Source: Lophius americanus (lineage: Eukaryota; Chordata; Actinopteri; Lophiiformes; Lophiidae). From it: a stretch of DNA of 64,000 nt. Positions 1 to 12,104 of this stretch are shown here, piece after piece. The notes beneath the pieces are model-generated. The model had not been told where the DNA came from and made no database searches. It saw only the letters and a list, made by a program, of their open reading frames with translations. Location: assembly GCA_037951165.1 (NCBI GenBank), contig JBBDHG010000014.1, positions 1,573,501 through 1,637,500 on the forward strand. Direction: 5' to 3'. A program made the translations under genes and the position numbers. Every line of letters starts with the position of its first letter. Position 1 is the first letter of the stretch.

Positions 1-65
1 CACGCCAGCTGACAGCGGCCTGGACAACAACCCGCACTTGCAACAGCGGCGCAACTCCTACCGTG
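1..65 (+). CDS. neo1: neo1 coding exon (partial at window edge)
   Basis: Codons start at base 2 and read [12 protein letters not shown]...RRNSYR, matching the DITPVDNSMDSN...RRNSYRG region of neogenin tails. The exon ends in phase 1 after G65, with donor GTCAGT at 66-71. The split glycine codon is completed by the exon at 568. Reading on into the intron meets a stop at once, which supports the splice site. Confidence 0.9.
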
Positions 66-3000
66 GTCAGTCTCGGGGCAAGTCTTGAATTTAATTTTAT
101 GGGAGAAAAGATCCAAGTGAAATGTCCCCCTAACTGGAAGAGCTGACATGCATAATAAACTTCTGGAGTTTGGCTGGCAGACAAGAAGGAACCTTTTGGA
201 TGCCTGACTGAGGAAACCGTAGATTTAGGCAGGAAAGGGTTTTCTTCCAGCAGCATGGCCGGAGAATATTCTGGTGTTTGTTCCAAACAAACACCTGCAA
301 AACATTTCATGCCTATCATGCATTATGTCCGTTGTTTCTCATGATTTGCAGCGCCGCAAGCACACATTCCCAACTCTACAGCTCTCTGCAGGTAGAATAA
401 CATTAGTTCACAACAAGAGACGAGTGTCGAGTGTGACGTGTAGAAATGCAAAAACTCAACAGCAATTACTAAATCGAGGATGACGAGAGCGGCAGACGAA
501 TCATTCGCAGAAAGAACGCTATAGCAGCAGCTCTTTCTGATTGGCTGGTTTCCATTATACATTTTAGGACACGAGTCAGAGGACAGCATGTCTACACTAG
601 CAGGTCGGCGGGGGATGAGGCCTAAAATGATGATGCCTTTTGATGCACAGCCGCCTCAGCGTAAGTGTGTGTGTGGGTTTGAGTGTGTGTGAGATTAATA
701 GACCTAGTGAGCTGGCAGTATAGAAGACCTTCTCTCATAATTAGGAATTTCCAGTAAATTTCATGCTCTAGTCCATTTTATCATTTTATCTTCATTTTAA
801 CTGTTTACTTTAATTTCCTCATTCCTGTGACGACTGAGTGACTCAGAATTTATTTGTAAAAACTGCATGTTTGTATCTCATCGATCATCATTGCACTGGT
901 TTCACATCCTGTACTCTTTGTGTGTGTGTGTCTGCGTGTGTATCCATGTTCATTTGCATTCACAGCTGTGATTAGTGCACACCCCATCCATTCCCTTGAT
1001 AACCATCACCACTATTATCACATGGGCAGCCTGGCGTCGCCAACACGCAGCTACCTCTACCATCAGGGCAGTGGGCACCCACGCCCACACGCCTGTGCAA
1101 CCCCCATCTCCCATCTAGACAGGGTGGACTCTACAGGTGAGACACTACATCTTGCTGGACAGCAAATGATGACAGGATGGTGATGCTTGGTCATATTCAT
1201 TCAGTGATTTGTCACTCATTCATTCATTCATTCATACATTCATTCAATCACATGCAGCTGCCGTTTTGCTCATAGTTTATTTTTCCAAAGTGTTACTAAC
1301 CACTCCTGCCTGACCTCTCCGTCACCAAAAAAATATCTGCTGTTTTTCGCACTACTTACTGAAATGAACTGAATTTTTCCCACCAGGAATGATTTATTTG
1401 AAATCCAACAGGAAGCACTCAGAGGGCATAAACTTTTACCCATGTAGTGAAGAGATTCTGGCCATATTTCTGCCACAAGGGGAGCGTTTTCTTCATAATC
1501 ACATTTTTCATGCCATAATTTCTCAACCGTTGGTCAATTTTATTCCAAATGTGCTGCATACCAAAGGACTCGGGGGAGAACTAACTTGTATATACCATGT
1601 CTTATTCTTATATCTCACATTTTACTCACTAGGGGACTTTTTTTATTTAAAAAAAACTAAAAACTTCCTGACATAACATGAACGTTCTTCATATTTTGTC
1701 CAAATTTGGTGCATATGAAACGACTTGAGAAGATGTAACTTGTATTCATCATATTTTACTGTCATCTAAATCACTAAAGAGGCTTTTTTTTTGCAAACAC
1801 CATTTTTTGACCGTTGCTTCCTGACAGAGTCTGTCCAGGCTTGAGGTCCATCTTGTATATACTGTATATTACCTCACTATAATAGTTCTTATTTTATTGA
1901 CTAGGGGAGCTTTTTGTTGAAAACATTTCCCCGTCCATTACTTCCCATACATACGTCCAATTGAATTTAAATTTAGCTCATATGAATTGGCTGAAGGAAA
2001 TCTGAATTGCTTTATTAGTGAGCTTCAAAAGAATAGATTGATGTATTTATATTCATTATTGAGTCACTATGGGATCTGATCTTAGAGCATGTTGCGGACA
2101 TCCTAGAAATAGCTGGGTTGAGTTAATATGGACTGTTTGAGATTATTAATGAATCACATCTAAGTTGAAGAGTTCTATCAGGGGGATTCCTTTTCAGGGA
2201 TTTACCTTTACTGGCCTAGTTTGATGGTTATTCAAGAAAAACAATGTTTCACTAATGTTTTTATCATGATCTTGCTAAGTAACTTTTGAATATCTAAGCC
2301 AACTGAGTCAGCACATTTTCAGCGACACATTTGTAGCATCATTATTTGCTCTATTAATACAATGAATTGTAATTGAGCATTTTGGATCACAAAATGCAGT
2401 CTATTCTTAGCTTCCGCTGTGATGTGTAGTATATCTTATGATATAATTTGTTCCAAGCACTGTAGGTATTGCCCATGAATTGTGAAGCAGAAGTCTTTTA
2501 ATTGCCCATATTCTGCAATGGCATAGAACTGTTTTAAAAAGAAAATTAGAACCAGCTGATTATCTGGCCCTTCATTTAAATCTGATGGATTCTTCCTTTG
2601 GTGATGACATACCTTTTCCAAACAATTCCCTCAAAGCTCTATTGAATAACTTGAAGTATCCCAGTATCCTAATAATTAACCAACACCAATCAGCCATAAC
2701 ATTAAAACCCAGCTATCTAATAATGTGTCGGCCCCCTTTTTGCCACCAAATAGCTCTACAATGCTCCATGTGTTTAGACACAGACATCAGAAACCAGCAT
2801 TAACTTTTTATTGCAATTTTGCTACGGTAGCTTTTTTCTTGCTTTGCATGATCAATAAAGATCCCGTCACCGGTTCACCAGTTGTCCTTCCTTAGACCAC
2901 TTTGGTGGGTACTAACCTTGGTAGACCCAAAAGCTCTGAAGATGTTCTGACCCAGTTTTGTAGCCATCACCACAGCCACTGTCAAAGTCGCTCAGATTTT

Positions 3001-5280
3001 GAGGCTTTCTCACTTTTCTTGGTTCCAAGACACCAACTCCGAGGACCAAATGGTCACTTGATAATGAGTTCATTTTATTCTGACTTAAGAAGTCAAAAAG
3101 GGACAAAGTTAACATTTCTGAAAGTCAGTCATTGATCTTCATAACTGAAACCATGTCCTCAATGTCCCTCCTTCCCTCCCCATCCTCCCCCTCTCCAGAG
3201 TCGGTGAGGAATACCCCCATCTCAGAGCCCCTCCCCCCACCCGCTACCTCTTCCCAGGCCTCCTGCCCGTCAGAGATCATGGCTGACCCCGACGGCAGCT
3301 ACCACGGCTCCACCACCACAGAGGAGGAACCCAGCTATTCCAGCAACCTGCCCCCACTCCGCACCACCCATCCCCACACCCACGCCCATGCCCACCCACT
3401 CAAGAGCTTTGCCGTACCAGCAATCCCAGCCACCGGCCATCCGTCATACGAGTCGCCTGCCCTGCCCAGCACTCCCCTGCTGGCTCAGACTGGTGAGAAG
3501 AAACATTTTGGAGCTCAGGTCAAATCAGACCTGCAGACTGCTGAATGTCAACCATGCTGGTCAACTACAGGGAAATATTATCAAATATTATGAATCGCCG
3601 ATGCATTATGTGATAATCATTCAATTTTACAGATCAATGTTGGTCATTCCAGTTGTAACTTGAATCACATGAATCGAGTGTTTGTGTCAGTCAATCTGAA
3701 ATAGTTTATTGGTTCATATATTTTGGTGTTATCTCTGCTGATTGAAAATATTATATTACATGTATTCTAATCACAAATGAGAGTAATGGAGATGGGTGGT
3801 TGTGTCATTAAGATTAAGATTGTGAAGTTGGGAATCTCAGTGACACATTTCAACTCCCACACTCCACCATCCAAATGATTGATCAGATAAGACAAGTTAT
3901 TTTCTAAACGTATGTCCACAAATTACTTTAAAGGACCAAAGTAGTTCTTCAGTGTGTCCGTCAGTATGACTCCAGCTTGTGTGTGGCATCAGCTGCATGC
4001 CAATTGATTCGGAGTGAAGATCTTTAAAAAGAAGTTGCACATAAAATTTGAATTTTGAAAACGCAAGAATAAAAATCTTGGCTCCTCAAATCTGACGTAA
4101 TAGTTCAGTTCACGGTGACAGGTTTTTAAGATGTGAATTGACACTTATATGGCGATAGAGTGAGTCTCTACAGCAGCAGCTTTAGCAGCGTTTGTTAACA
4201 TAGTGGTCATTCATGTTCTGGTTGATGGTTTCGGCATTTTATCTTGTCAGGGGACCATTTGTTTATTCACTTCGAAGTTTTTTTTAAAATGTGAGATTAA
4301 GTCATGATCTATTTAATTATGGAGGTTTGGACCAATCCCGAAGTCCTCTTTGGTAGCCTTCATTGACTGTAGTGTATTTTTCACTTTCAGGGCCTCCCAC
4401 ACACCCCCACGTTGTTAAAACGGCCTCTATTGGAACACTAGGAAGGACACGGACTCCGATGATAGTCACTGTGCCCAATGCCCCGGATGTGCCAGAGACG
4501 AGCAAAATGCTGGAGGATGTAGACAGCGTGAGTATAGCACCCCACAGTGGCTGCTCGTAGTATTGCAGCCTGACCACCTAGGCATGGTGGTGCTAAATAC
4601 ACAATGAATATCCAAACTGCTCCTGTAAAATTCTACCAATCACACATTCATTCCTAATCCATGTCAGCGTTTCTTTGGGCACTGGATTATAGAGTTTGAA
4701 CTGGATTGGTTTTAACAACATTTTCTGTTTCTTCTTTCTCTCTTTGTATTCTTTCAAACTTCAATCTCACCATTTTTTATGGCATTGTTGGCTGCCTTTT
4801 GATCAATTAATTTAACAACTCATCTTAACAAACCCCATAACTGGAATGATTTTATTTTGACCATGAAATCTTTTATCCGTGTCCTAATCCTTATTTGGCT
4901 GCTGACCATCTGTTGACATCCGCTTTTCTTTTATTCTGGATGTTTTCCTTTATTTTCCTTTTTTTGCTGGCTACCTCCTTCATGGCTCTTCAGTCCCATT
5001 GACCTGTACCCCAGCTCGCCTCATCCCACCCATACAACTCCCCCTTCCTCTGTGACAGATCCCTGACTGACCCTCTCCTCCTCTCCTTTCCTCTGTTCTC
5101 TTCTTCTCCCTCCCTTTCTCCCTCCAGGTGCTTGCCTCCCTCCCCCCCTGCCCTTCCCCCGCCCCCCGCAGTAACCCTGTTCCTCTCCCTCAGAGTTATG
5201 AGCCTGACGAGCTGACTGAGGAGATGGCCCACCTGGAGGGCCTGATGAAGGACCTGAATGCCATCACCACAGCGCCATGA
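1..5280 (+). CDS. neo1: Neogenin, 3' part of gene (cytoplasmic tail), six coding exons
   Basis: Joined exons 1-65, 568-660, 966-1136, 3199-3492, 4391-4527 and 5194-5280 give about 282 codons that end in a TGA stop. Neogenin is a single-pass netrin/RGM/BMP co-receptor of the DCC family; the immunoglobulin, fibronectin and membrane parts lie upstream of this window. Recognisable tail blocks, in order, are [68 protein letters not shown] and the C-terminal P3 helix [17 protein letters not shown]. As I recall it, DCC ends with EQMASLEGLMKQLNAITG, so the [12 protein letters not shown] end supports neogenin over DCC. All introns obey GT-AG and the frame closes at each junction. The proline- and histidine-rich middle (exon 3199-3492) is the least conserved part, as usual for this family. 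The 5' end is cut by the window edge. Confidence 0.95.
66..567 (+). other. neo1 intron
   Basis: This lies between the GTCAGT donor and the TTTTAG acceptor. I recognise no repeat or gene in it. Two short open frames here (274-483 plus and 323-589 minus) overlap the splice acceptor and show no family resemblance. Confidence 0.7.
568..660 (+). CDS. neo1: neo1 coding exon
   Basis: The acceptor ends TTTTAG at 567 and the donor is GTAAGT at 661. It encodes (G)[15 protein letters not shown] followed by [15 protein letters not shown], a strongly conserved neogenin tail block. Length is 93 nt, entering and leaving in phase 1. Confidence 0.94.
966..1136 (+). CDS. neo1: neo1 coding exon
   Basis: The acceptor CACAG ends at 965 and the donor is GTGAGA at 1137. 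It encodes [12 protein letters not shown], then a His/Tyr run and [15 protein letters not shown], ending with SHLDRVDST. It is 171 nt, phase 1 to phase 1. The open frame runs on into the intron, but the downstream exon joins only at this donor. Confidence 0.93.
1216..1246. repeat. CATT-type microsatellite
   Basis: A run of ATTC/CATT tetranucleotides with one CATA interruption, followed by CATTCAATCA. It is purely a simple repeat inside the neo1 intron. Confidence 0.75.
2682..3075 (-). mobile_element. Tc1-like transposon fragment (minus orientation)
   Basis: It starts with the TIR-like ATCAGCCATAACATTA motif. In reverse it then carries degraded transposase coding sequence: the minus strand shows remnants around GTCAAAGTCGCTCAGAT and CCGGTTCACCAGTTGTCC that match the common teleost Tc1 family as I know it. 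The reading frame is broken. The same family recurs in this window at 7546, 19636, 42926 and 61591. Confidence 0.75.
3199..3492 (+). CDS. neo1: neo1 coding exon (proline-rich tail segment)
   Basis: The acceptor CTCTCCAG ends at 3198 and the donor is GTGAGA at 3493. It encodes [15 protein letters not shown], a Ser/Pro/His-rich spacer including a [11 protein letters not shown] run, the conserved [10 protein letters not shown] block and [10 protein letters not shown]. It is 294 nt, phase 1 in and out. The CDS is markedly C-rich compared with its introns. The upstream open frame starting at 3132 is intron sequence, not a start codon. Confidence 0.93.
4391..4527 (+). CDS. neo1: neo1 coding exon
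   Basis: The acceptor TTTCAG ends at 4390 and the donor is GTGAGT at 4528. It encodes [35 protein letters not shown] and SKMLEDVDS. It is 137 nt, entering in phase 1 and leaving in phase 0. The TASIGTLGR block is a neogenin signature. Confidence 0.94.
5194..5280 (+). CDS. neo1: neo1 terminal coding exon (P3 helix and stop)
   Basis: The acceptor CCCTCAG ends at 5193 after a long pyrimidine-rich stretch (about 5041-5190). It encodes [17 protein letters not shown] and [11 protein letters not shown], followed by TGA at 5278-5280. This is the conserved P3 motif of the DCC/neogenin family, an amphipathic helix used for protein contacts. The last residue is an extra proline compared with the ...ITTA end I recall for mammals. 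Confidence 0.95.
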   Translation, partial: SYEPDELTEEMAHLEGLMKDLNAITTAP

Positions 5281-5309
5281 GCATGCAAACAAAGCTTCTC
5301 ACACGCAGA

Positions 5310-5390
5310 CACTCTTTCTCTCACTCTCTCTCTCTCTCTCTCTCTCTGTCTGTCTCTCTCTCTCTCTGTCATCCAAACACACACACAAAG
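5310..5390. repeat. CT-rich then CA-rich dinucleotide tract in neo1 3' UTR
   Basis: The TCTC run includes short TGTC interruptions and passes into an ACACACAC run. The leucine-serine repeat open frames on it are artefacts of the repeat. Confidence 0.85.
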
Positions 5391-7202
5391 TCAAAGAAAC
5401 ACACCCAAACATAAACCCTGGGAGCCAGAGGCTGATGGACACAAAACTTGCTTCTTGTGCCCAAGAAAAACCCTCACTTCCCCCTGCAGAGAAAAGAAAG
5501 ACTGAAACTTTTTCGGCTTACGTTGCCCAGTCTCAGGAAGGAGATTGCCAGGAGAGGGAAGGAAAAGTGACAGGCTTCATCTTTTTATGAAGAACCATTC
5601 TCAGAGACTATGAACTTTAAAACATTGGTCGCTTTCAACCAGAAGATTGTGAATTTTTTCCTCATTAAAAATACGTTCAGTGGGTTGTGAACACATGAGA
5701 CAGCGATCGATTCAGTGTCAAGTCAAAAGGAGAAAGCCCAAAAATATGCTGGTTTTGATGTTGGTGCCCACGTGGCACGTCTACTCACAGTGTTTGTTTG
5801 GTTTGTGTTTTCTTTGTGCATTTTGTATATCTTATTGGGGCGTTTCAGTGAAATGAACATTTGAGATCAGCCCCGCTTTACAAGCCAACATTTTTCATCA
5901 TAATTCATTGTTTTTATCCCCCTGTGTCATAATATTGTGCCATTTTTAGTATTTTATATGTTATTGTATTATTTTTTACACACATATCCTATAAACATGT
6001 ACATAAGTTGTCTTTTTTTTTTTTTTTTTTTTTGTTAATGCCTCTTTATTTTAATGTTTCCCATATTTCATTATTATTATTGGGGATGAAGGTGGGATTA
6101 TAGATGAGCCCTTAAGCTCTGTGTTCATATGAAAAGGGGAGAGAAGCCCGATGTGTTTCTATATTACATTTTTCTCTGGCATTGTTTTGCCTGTTTGTAC
6201 ATTAAAACGTTTTCATTTTTAAGTTGTTTGTTGTGGGAGCTCCGTTTTAAAAGCCTTACCAACGTGTTTGTATGTTGGACAGTCAGGAGTTGTGCTGTCA
6301 CTCACTGCTTTGGCAGTTCCTATGTAGTGCTTTGGGACTTGACAGTGTCTCCCTCACAGGTCAGGGGTACCTAAGACTCAGGGCACTGACCCCCACCCCT
6401 CCTAAAAAAAAACACATGGCACCTAATCAATCAAACAATCAATCCATCGCCTGCAACAGACGAGTTATCTTTTATACAAGAGGTTTTTGCTCGAGTGTCA
6501 TTTCCAAAAACCAATATTTGGTTTCAGACATCTGTATGGCTGAACCACGTGTGCTTTTTTCCCCCACAGTGGAGTGAGAGTGTTCGCTGTATTCTCCAGC
6601 TGTTCCTCATACGAAACCGTGGTTCTTTTACAAATCTAAACAGATGCAAAGATGTTGGCCTTTTGAACAGGACTCCCTGATTATTTTTTTTTTGTTTTTT
6701 TACACACAGTAGTTTTTGTATGAAGAAAAAAAAGGAGCTTGTTCTATACACAGGTCCGATGTAAAAAGGAAAAAAGGTTCATTTAAGAAACTAGTTTTTC
6801 ATTACCCTCTTACCCAAAGAAATCAGTCATCTGCAATCATAGTCATTTGCTCTACTTTTGTGAATACCACGTTTCTCATTAATGTTCATCGTCATGAATG
6901 TCAGTATAACTGTAGAGATTTTAACTATGGATACAAACATGGAACAAGTTTTGGGAAAAAAATATTGAAAACAAAGGAAGGGAGAAAAAGGACTGAACTC
7001 CGTTTGGGAAATAATCTATTGAGTTGTAAACAGTTGAACCTGTATTGCACTTTTTCACAATTTTTGAAAAGTACATTTCTTACATATCTTGTGTTTAAAG
7101 TATCGGAAGCTGTTTGTGTAACGTAGTGTCCTAGGTAAGCAGCAGGCAGCTGGTCTTGTTTTTAATGTTCCTTTTATTTTTGCTTCACAGATATGAATTT
7201 GA

Positions 7203-7248
7203 GCAGCTGAGTTGTTCGCTAGGCAGCTGAGTTGTTCGCTAGGCAGCT
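7203..7248. repeat. Tandem 20-bp direct repeat
   Basis: GCAGCTGAGTTGTTCGCTAG occurs exactly twice head to tail (7203-7222 and 7223-7242), followed by a third partial GCAGCT. The copies are identical, so the duplication is recent. It lies in the probable neo1 3' UTR. Confidence 0.9.
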
Positions 7249-7545
7249 CACGACGAGGAATTTTGTTGTTGCTTGTTCATGTACAGAGCTTTCTTTGCTT
7301 TCTGTAGGAAAAAAACTAAATATCTGTGGCTTTTTAAAAAAAATGTTCAAAAAAGGTTTGGAAAAAAATATGTTTTTTTTATGGGGTGCTCCTATACATT
7401 GTGCATACAAACTATTATGAATACTAACAAAGTAAATGTTTCTGCTCGTCTTCTTTTCATCAAACAAACTCAGGGTGCAGGTTTGATTTGAACATTTACT
7501 AAAATCAGTAAAGAGTGCAAAAATAGTTAACCAATAAAATGTACA

Positions 7546-7990
7546 CTGATCAGCTATAACACTCAAACCTTGTGCCTAAAATGACGCTAAAACTGCTCTA
7601 AGATGCACTTTGTGTTCTGATCCCTTTCTATCAGAACCAGCATTAACTTCTGTAGGCAACTAAGCTACAGTTTCTCTTCTGTAGGATCAGACAAAATTGC
7701 CCGCATTCTCTTCCCACGTTCACCAATAAACCTTGGGCGTCCATTGCACCCTTCACCGGTTCACCAGTTCGACAATTTTGGTTGCTACTAGACACGGCAG
7801 ACCCGGAACACCCAACAAGAACTGTAGTTCTGGGGATGACTTGACCAAGACAACTTGTCGGTCTCCCAAATCCTTACCCTTGCCCATGTTTCCTGGTTCC
7901 ACCACATAAACTTCAGGTCAAAATGGTTATCTGCTGTGTAATAGATCCCATCCATTGACAGTTGCCATTGTAACGAGATAATCAAAGCTA
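7546..7990 (-). mobile_element. Tc1-like transposon fragment (minus orientation)
   Basis: The left end is CTGATCAGCTATAACA. The interior on the minus strand is decayed transposase sequence from the same family as the copy at 2682: it contains the reverse complement of AACCAGCATTAACTT, CACCGGTTCACCAGTT, and a degraded helix-turn-helix region near 7800-7880. There are many stops and indels. Confidence 0.75.
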
Positions 7991-10650
7991 ATCTGACTTC
8001 TGATGCTTCAGAAATCTGAGCCACGACATACATTCAGACACGCAGAGTTGAAAACCCACTCACGATTCAATTCAGGTCTGAATCAGTAGATAAGATTAAC
8101 TAGAGCAAAAATGTTGCATCACTGACAGCAGTACCTCAACAAAGCAAAAATAAATGCTTAGATAGCCTGATCATATCTCTTAACAATTTCCTGTTACTCA
8201 TAATTCTATGAAATCAATTTATTTTACCATAACCATACATTCCATAATAATAACATTCATATTTTATGGTGCATAGTCAAGTAAAAGTTGTGTTAATGAA
8301 AGCCTACAGTATTCTTGTAAAACAACCTTTCCTGAAGTAGTCTGCTCTCACAATCCTGCCTCCTGTCTATCAAAGGTTCTCTATATCCTTGGTTACTCCG
8401 TGCAAACTCCATAAAAGGAGTGAAATGACCACAACCATCCCTCAATGCAATATTAGATACAATCATAAATGTGAAGTTTGCCGCTTGCTTTTATCTGTCA
8501 GCATAATGTGACATTGATCTTCAGAATATCCTGCTGAGGCAGTCCGGTCCCAAACAAGGTTATTTTCCTCCTGATTCATTGTTCTAAAAGTACCATTCTG
8601 GAAGTCCAGAGTCCATTTTATGTGATGTGACATCCGGTCCGTTTGGCTCCAAATCGGGCTGGAATTGCATCTGCGACCTGCTGCAAGCTGTGACACAATT
8701 CAGTGGGTGAGTGGGTGACAGCCGTGTGACGAAGGCCGGCCCATTTCGAAGGTCCTTGAAATGCAGCCGTCTTTCCTGGGGCCCACTCTATCCCAAGATT
8801 CCTTTCACATTGTGGATCATTAGACTTATTCCACAATACACACAATTTCTACAAAAGGCTACAAGCGCGCACATAATAAATAGTTCCGGCTCTGGTCATT
8901 CCAGTTACTATCAACTACCGCTTTTACTGTTAAAACAGTTTGATACCACTATGATTACTATTTCTACATCCAGACACTTTACTACTCCATTGCTTTTTAT
9001 AATCTGATTTTGATTCACAGCTTTGAATAAAAAAAACTCCAGAAGTCAATGTTCCACCGTAGCAACAAGTGCAGTGCTTCGGGATGCGTAGGTGAAAAGG
9101 GGGGCTGGTGAAATTCACTGTTGAACAGATTGCCTCATTTAACAGTACTGATGCCTCCTTATCTTCATTGACTGCTTCCTGAAAAGGATGCAGTTCCATA
9201 ATGGAGACGATAAGGGAAATAACTGGTTAGCGTTTCCATGTCCAGGTAACTTTTAACAGACCTTAGTGTTCATTGTAGGGTACGGAGACCCCGAAGCGCA
9301 CAAGATCAATTCAGCATTGCAAATCAAGGCTTGTTATTTGAAAAACCACTCCTGTAGCTGCTGCCTGTTGCCTTCCAGTGATCCTGTTGATGACCAGCCC
9401 ATATATTCGAGCAGAAGCTGTTAGAATATGATCCTGCATCCTTTTTTTTCTGTTAATGGCCTAATCACAGTCTTAAGTTTCCGTTTGCTGCGAAGCGTAA
9501 TTTAGGTACTCTTTATTTTGATGGGTCATAACGGATGTGACGTTGGTCAGCATTGTGTATGTGTTCTGACTTGATTGAATTAACATGCTCGATTCTACGC
9601 GCCGTGTTTCTTAACCCGATTCTGTGGCATTTTGAAGTCAGCCTATTAAATGTTTTATGGTGGCTTTGTCCATCAACAAAGGCTTATGGATCAACAGTTA
9701 ATCATCTGGTGGGCACATGATAATAAGTTGTGCTCACAAATTCATTATCTTGTGCAGACAAGAAAAAGAAAACCTCAAAGGACTTTGGGGGCTCCGTAGA
9801 AAGCAGAATTTGAGGCCATGCAAACATTATTTATAGTTTAAAATACTTTTTCGAACTTCATCTGTAAGTGGCTCCCAATATCCACGCAAGCTGCCAGCTG
9901 TTTTTAGCTTAGGTAGCTTTAAAAGTGATAGCACAGACATTTCCAACGGTGGTGCAGCTAAGGGAATATCGATAATGAGCAGAGAGAGCAAAAAAAAAGA
10001 TTAATTTCATCAAACTGTCCCCAAGAGGACAATATGGCTTCTTTTGCTTTTTATGTTTTTTTTTCCCTAGCAGCTTAGTATATTTCCCTATGCAACTAAA
10101 ATCAGAAATAATTTCCCACAGCATCTCCTATGTCATTGACCTCAACTGACTGGCATAGTCCTTTAAATTGCATAAATGCAATTTATACTCCGTGCTCCAT
10201 GCTTTAAATCAACAGGACACCACTCCAATGCCATTTCTTTTAGATACTCAGTCCAATCTTTGCTTACAACACTTGCATTTATTTTTTTCGTACTGACCAC
10301 ATGATACATAGGCTACTTGTTTTTAAAGAGGGCGCTTAAAACCACCGGTATATTTCCGTCTTCTTGACGTCTGACCGTAAACATGTTTTGACAATAACTC
10401 AGCTTCATGAATTGACCACACTTTATGGGGCATAAACTCTAAATGCACGAGAACAGAACCACACCTGCTTATATGAGGGTGACTCTCGTCACTGCAATCG
10501 CCATGTTTACGATGGAAACTGTTCAAAAAAGATTTTTAGACCGTATTTCTCTGAGATAACATCACTGGCTACACATCTGCCTTAGTTTTTTTGACTCAAA
10601 CACATAGTTGCTGAGTAGTTTCGCTAATAAATGGCATTCAGATTTGCTTC
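7991..10650. other. neo1-snx1 intergenic, no gene recognised
   Basis: AT-rich sequence with short chance open frames on both strands. A slightly GC-richer patch lies at about 8590-8790, with a 75-77 codon minus frame, but nothing resembles a known family. No confident repeat class was assigned. Confidence 0.5.
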
Positions 10651-10654
10651 AGGT

Positions 10655-10935
10655 CAGATTAGATTTAGATTAATTGTCCCAGAGGGATATTTGTTTCCGC
10701 GGTCAGTACACATAGAAACATATAGTTAAACACATAGCCACACACGAATAAAGTCAGTACACAAAATCTCAATGAACGCATTCATTATCCCAGCTCACAA
10801 TTAGTGTCAGCGAGGCCGTTGGTTCAGGGCTGCTATTGCAGAGAGGACACAACTCCTGCTGAAACGACCTCTTCTCCATTTGTCCTGTATCTCTCTGAGA
10901 GTCCTGATGTTTGTTTGTTACTGGACAAAGGACAC
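10655..10935 (-). mobile_element. LINE end fragment (Rex1-like untranslated tail, tentative)
   Basis: It contains ATTGTCCCAGAGGGATATTTG followed by a block about an obsolete CAGAGAGGACACAACTCCTG motif and ATCTCTCTGAGAGTCC. This combination I associate with the end region of teleost Rex1/Babar-type LINEs. No coding part is attached here. The clade call is from memory. Confidence 0.4.
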
Positions 10936-11944
10936 ATCCTTCTTGTGGCTGTTTTTGCCTGCACTAATGTAATTTTGTTGTCAGCTATATTGTCAACTTT
11001 TTTGCCCGTGTCCACCATTGTATACAAAACATTGATGTGAGCGTACTCATTCATAGAAAAGAAATACATGAACACTCATCTGAATCACACTACCCAGCAG
11101 GAATCAGACACATAACTGATTTAGGGCTACCGTCATATGTGGCCATATGAAACATTTGAAAAGGTCAGATTCCATGTGGTTTTCTTTTTATCACACAGAA
11201 AAAATAGAAAAAGCGCTGTAGGTTCAAACCTCCGCCAGTGACCAAAACCTAAGCCTGAACCCATATGTTTCTACTTCTTGCATTCAGTACTCTCTCTTCA
11301 GCACATTGTTGTATTCTCTGCTCCATACTTTCAGACCAAGGAACATCAAAGGAACAAAGGGATCAATAATATTGGACATTACTACAATAATGATCATGAC
11401 TACTCCAAACGGCTGATTTTATTATTCTAAAATGCTCTGAAACACGTGATTTTACAAAACATGTTATAATCTGAAGGATACGTGAAAAACCTACCTCTGG
11501 GTAAAATTTCATGCAGATCCGTCAATTCCTTTTTCGGTAATGTTGCTGACATGCAGACAAAGAAAAGTGTTTTGTTTTTTTAATGGTTCCACTAACAAAT
11601 GAGCAAGAAACGTACATTTTAGACACATATTTCCTAGCGTGGGAATGTTGCCTAAACTGCCCTTATTAATGCACAAAATCAAGTTTGCCACTGAGCTGGA
11701 AGGAAGTTCGTTTCACAGAGCTGCATGAACACAGTTTATTCTTTCATTTGGAACAGGAAGTATAGAAACTTTCCATATTTAAAAAAATCACACAAAAATA
11801 AGGGAATGTAAAATAAATAATAAATTTGGGTCATCATTGATTTCATATTAAATTTCAGATCTTGGTATCTCTGAGGCAGAATCTTTTCTCCCTCTTCCGC
11901 GGATCCACCAGTTTATCGGCTATATCATTGAGCCGATGAGCAAC

Positions 11945-12010
11945 CTGCTGACTACAAGATTCAAGATTCAGAACTTTGTCATTCAGTCTATCCACCAGAC
12001 AGGTACACAG
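11945..12010. mobile_element. LINE/SINE tail-like scrap
   Basis: CTACAAGATTCAAGATTCAGAACTTTGTCATTC resembles the TTCAAGA...TTTATTGTCAT type tail of fish retroposons. Too short and diverged for a class call. Confidence 0.3.
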
Positions 12011-12104
12011 CAGAACAAAATGATGTTGCATTTGGCTCAATAACAGAATAAAGAAAAACACAAAAGTAAAAGGGCAGTAACATTAATAGATATATAGAGG
12101 TATG

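Larger units (their letters stand above)
1137..3198 (+). other. neo1 intron with old repeats
   Basis: It contains a CATT-type microsatellite (about 1216-1246) and a diffuse old interspersed repeat (about 1490-1960). The repeat contains variants of the phrase CACTAGGGGA/CTAAAGAGG followed by T-runs, repeated about three times. A minus-oriented Tc1-like fragment lies at 2682-3075. The rest is unremarkable. Confidence 0.5.
5281..7555 (+). other. neo1: neo1 3' UTR (probable extent)
   Basis: This is U-rich, transposon-poor sequence following the stop. It holds a CT/CA tract (about 5310-5390), a T-tract (about 6011-6033) and a tandem 20-mer (7203-7248). Candidate polyadenylation hexamers are ATTAAA at 6201-6206 and AATAAA at 7533-7538. 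The second lies just before a Tc1-like fragment begins. The end point is inferred, and the shorter hexamer could define an alternative end. Confidence 0.5.

Noticed and set aside
3132..3593. 153-codon frame as a separate gene starting at 3132
   Set aside because: It is the neo1 exon 3199-3492 extended into both introns. Splice sites and homology define the exon.
1..5280. Assignment of the first gene to DCC instead of neogenin
   Set aside because: The C-terminus [17 protein letters not shown] and the TASIGTLGR block fit neogenin. The DCC tail I recall differs at several of these positions.
5258..5590. 110-codon Leu/Ser-rich frame after the neo1 stop
   Set aside because: It is 3' UTR sequence dominated by a CT repeat.
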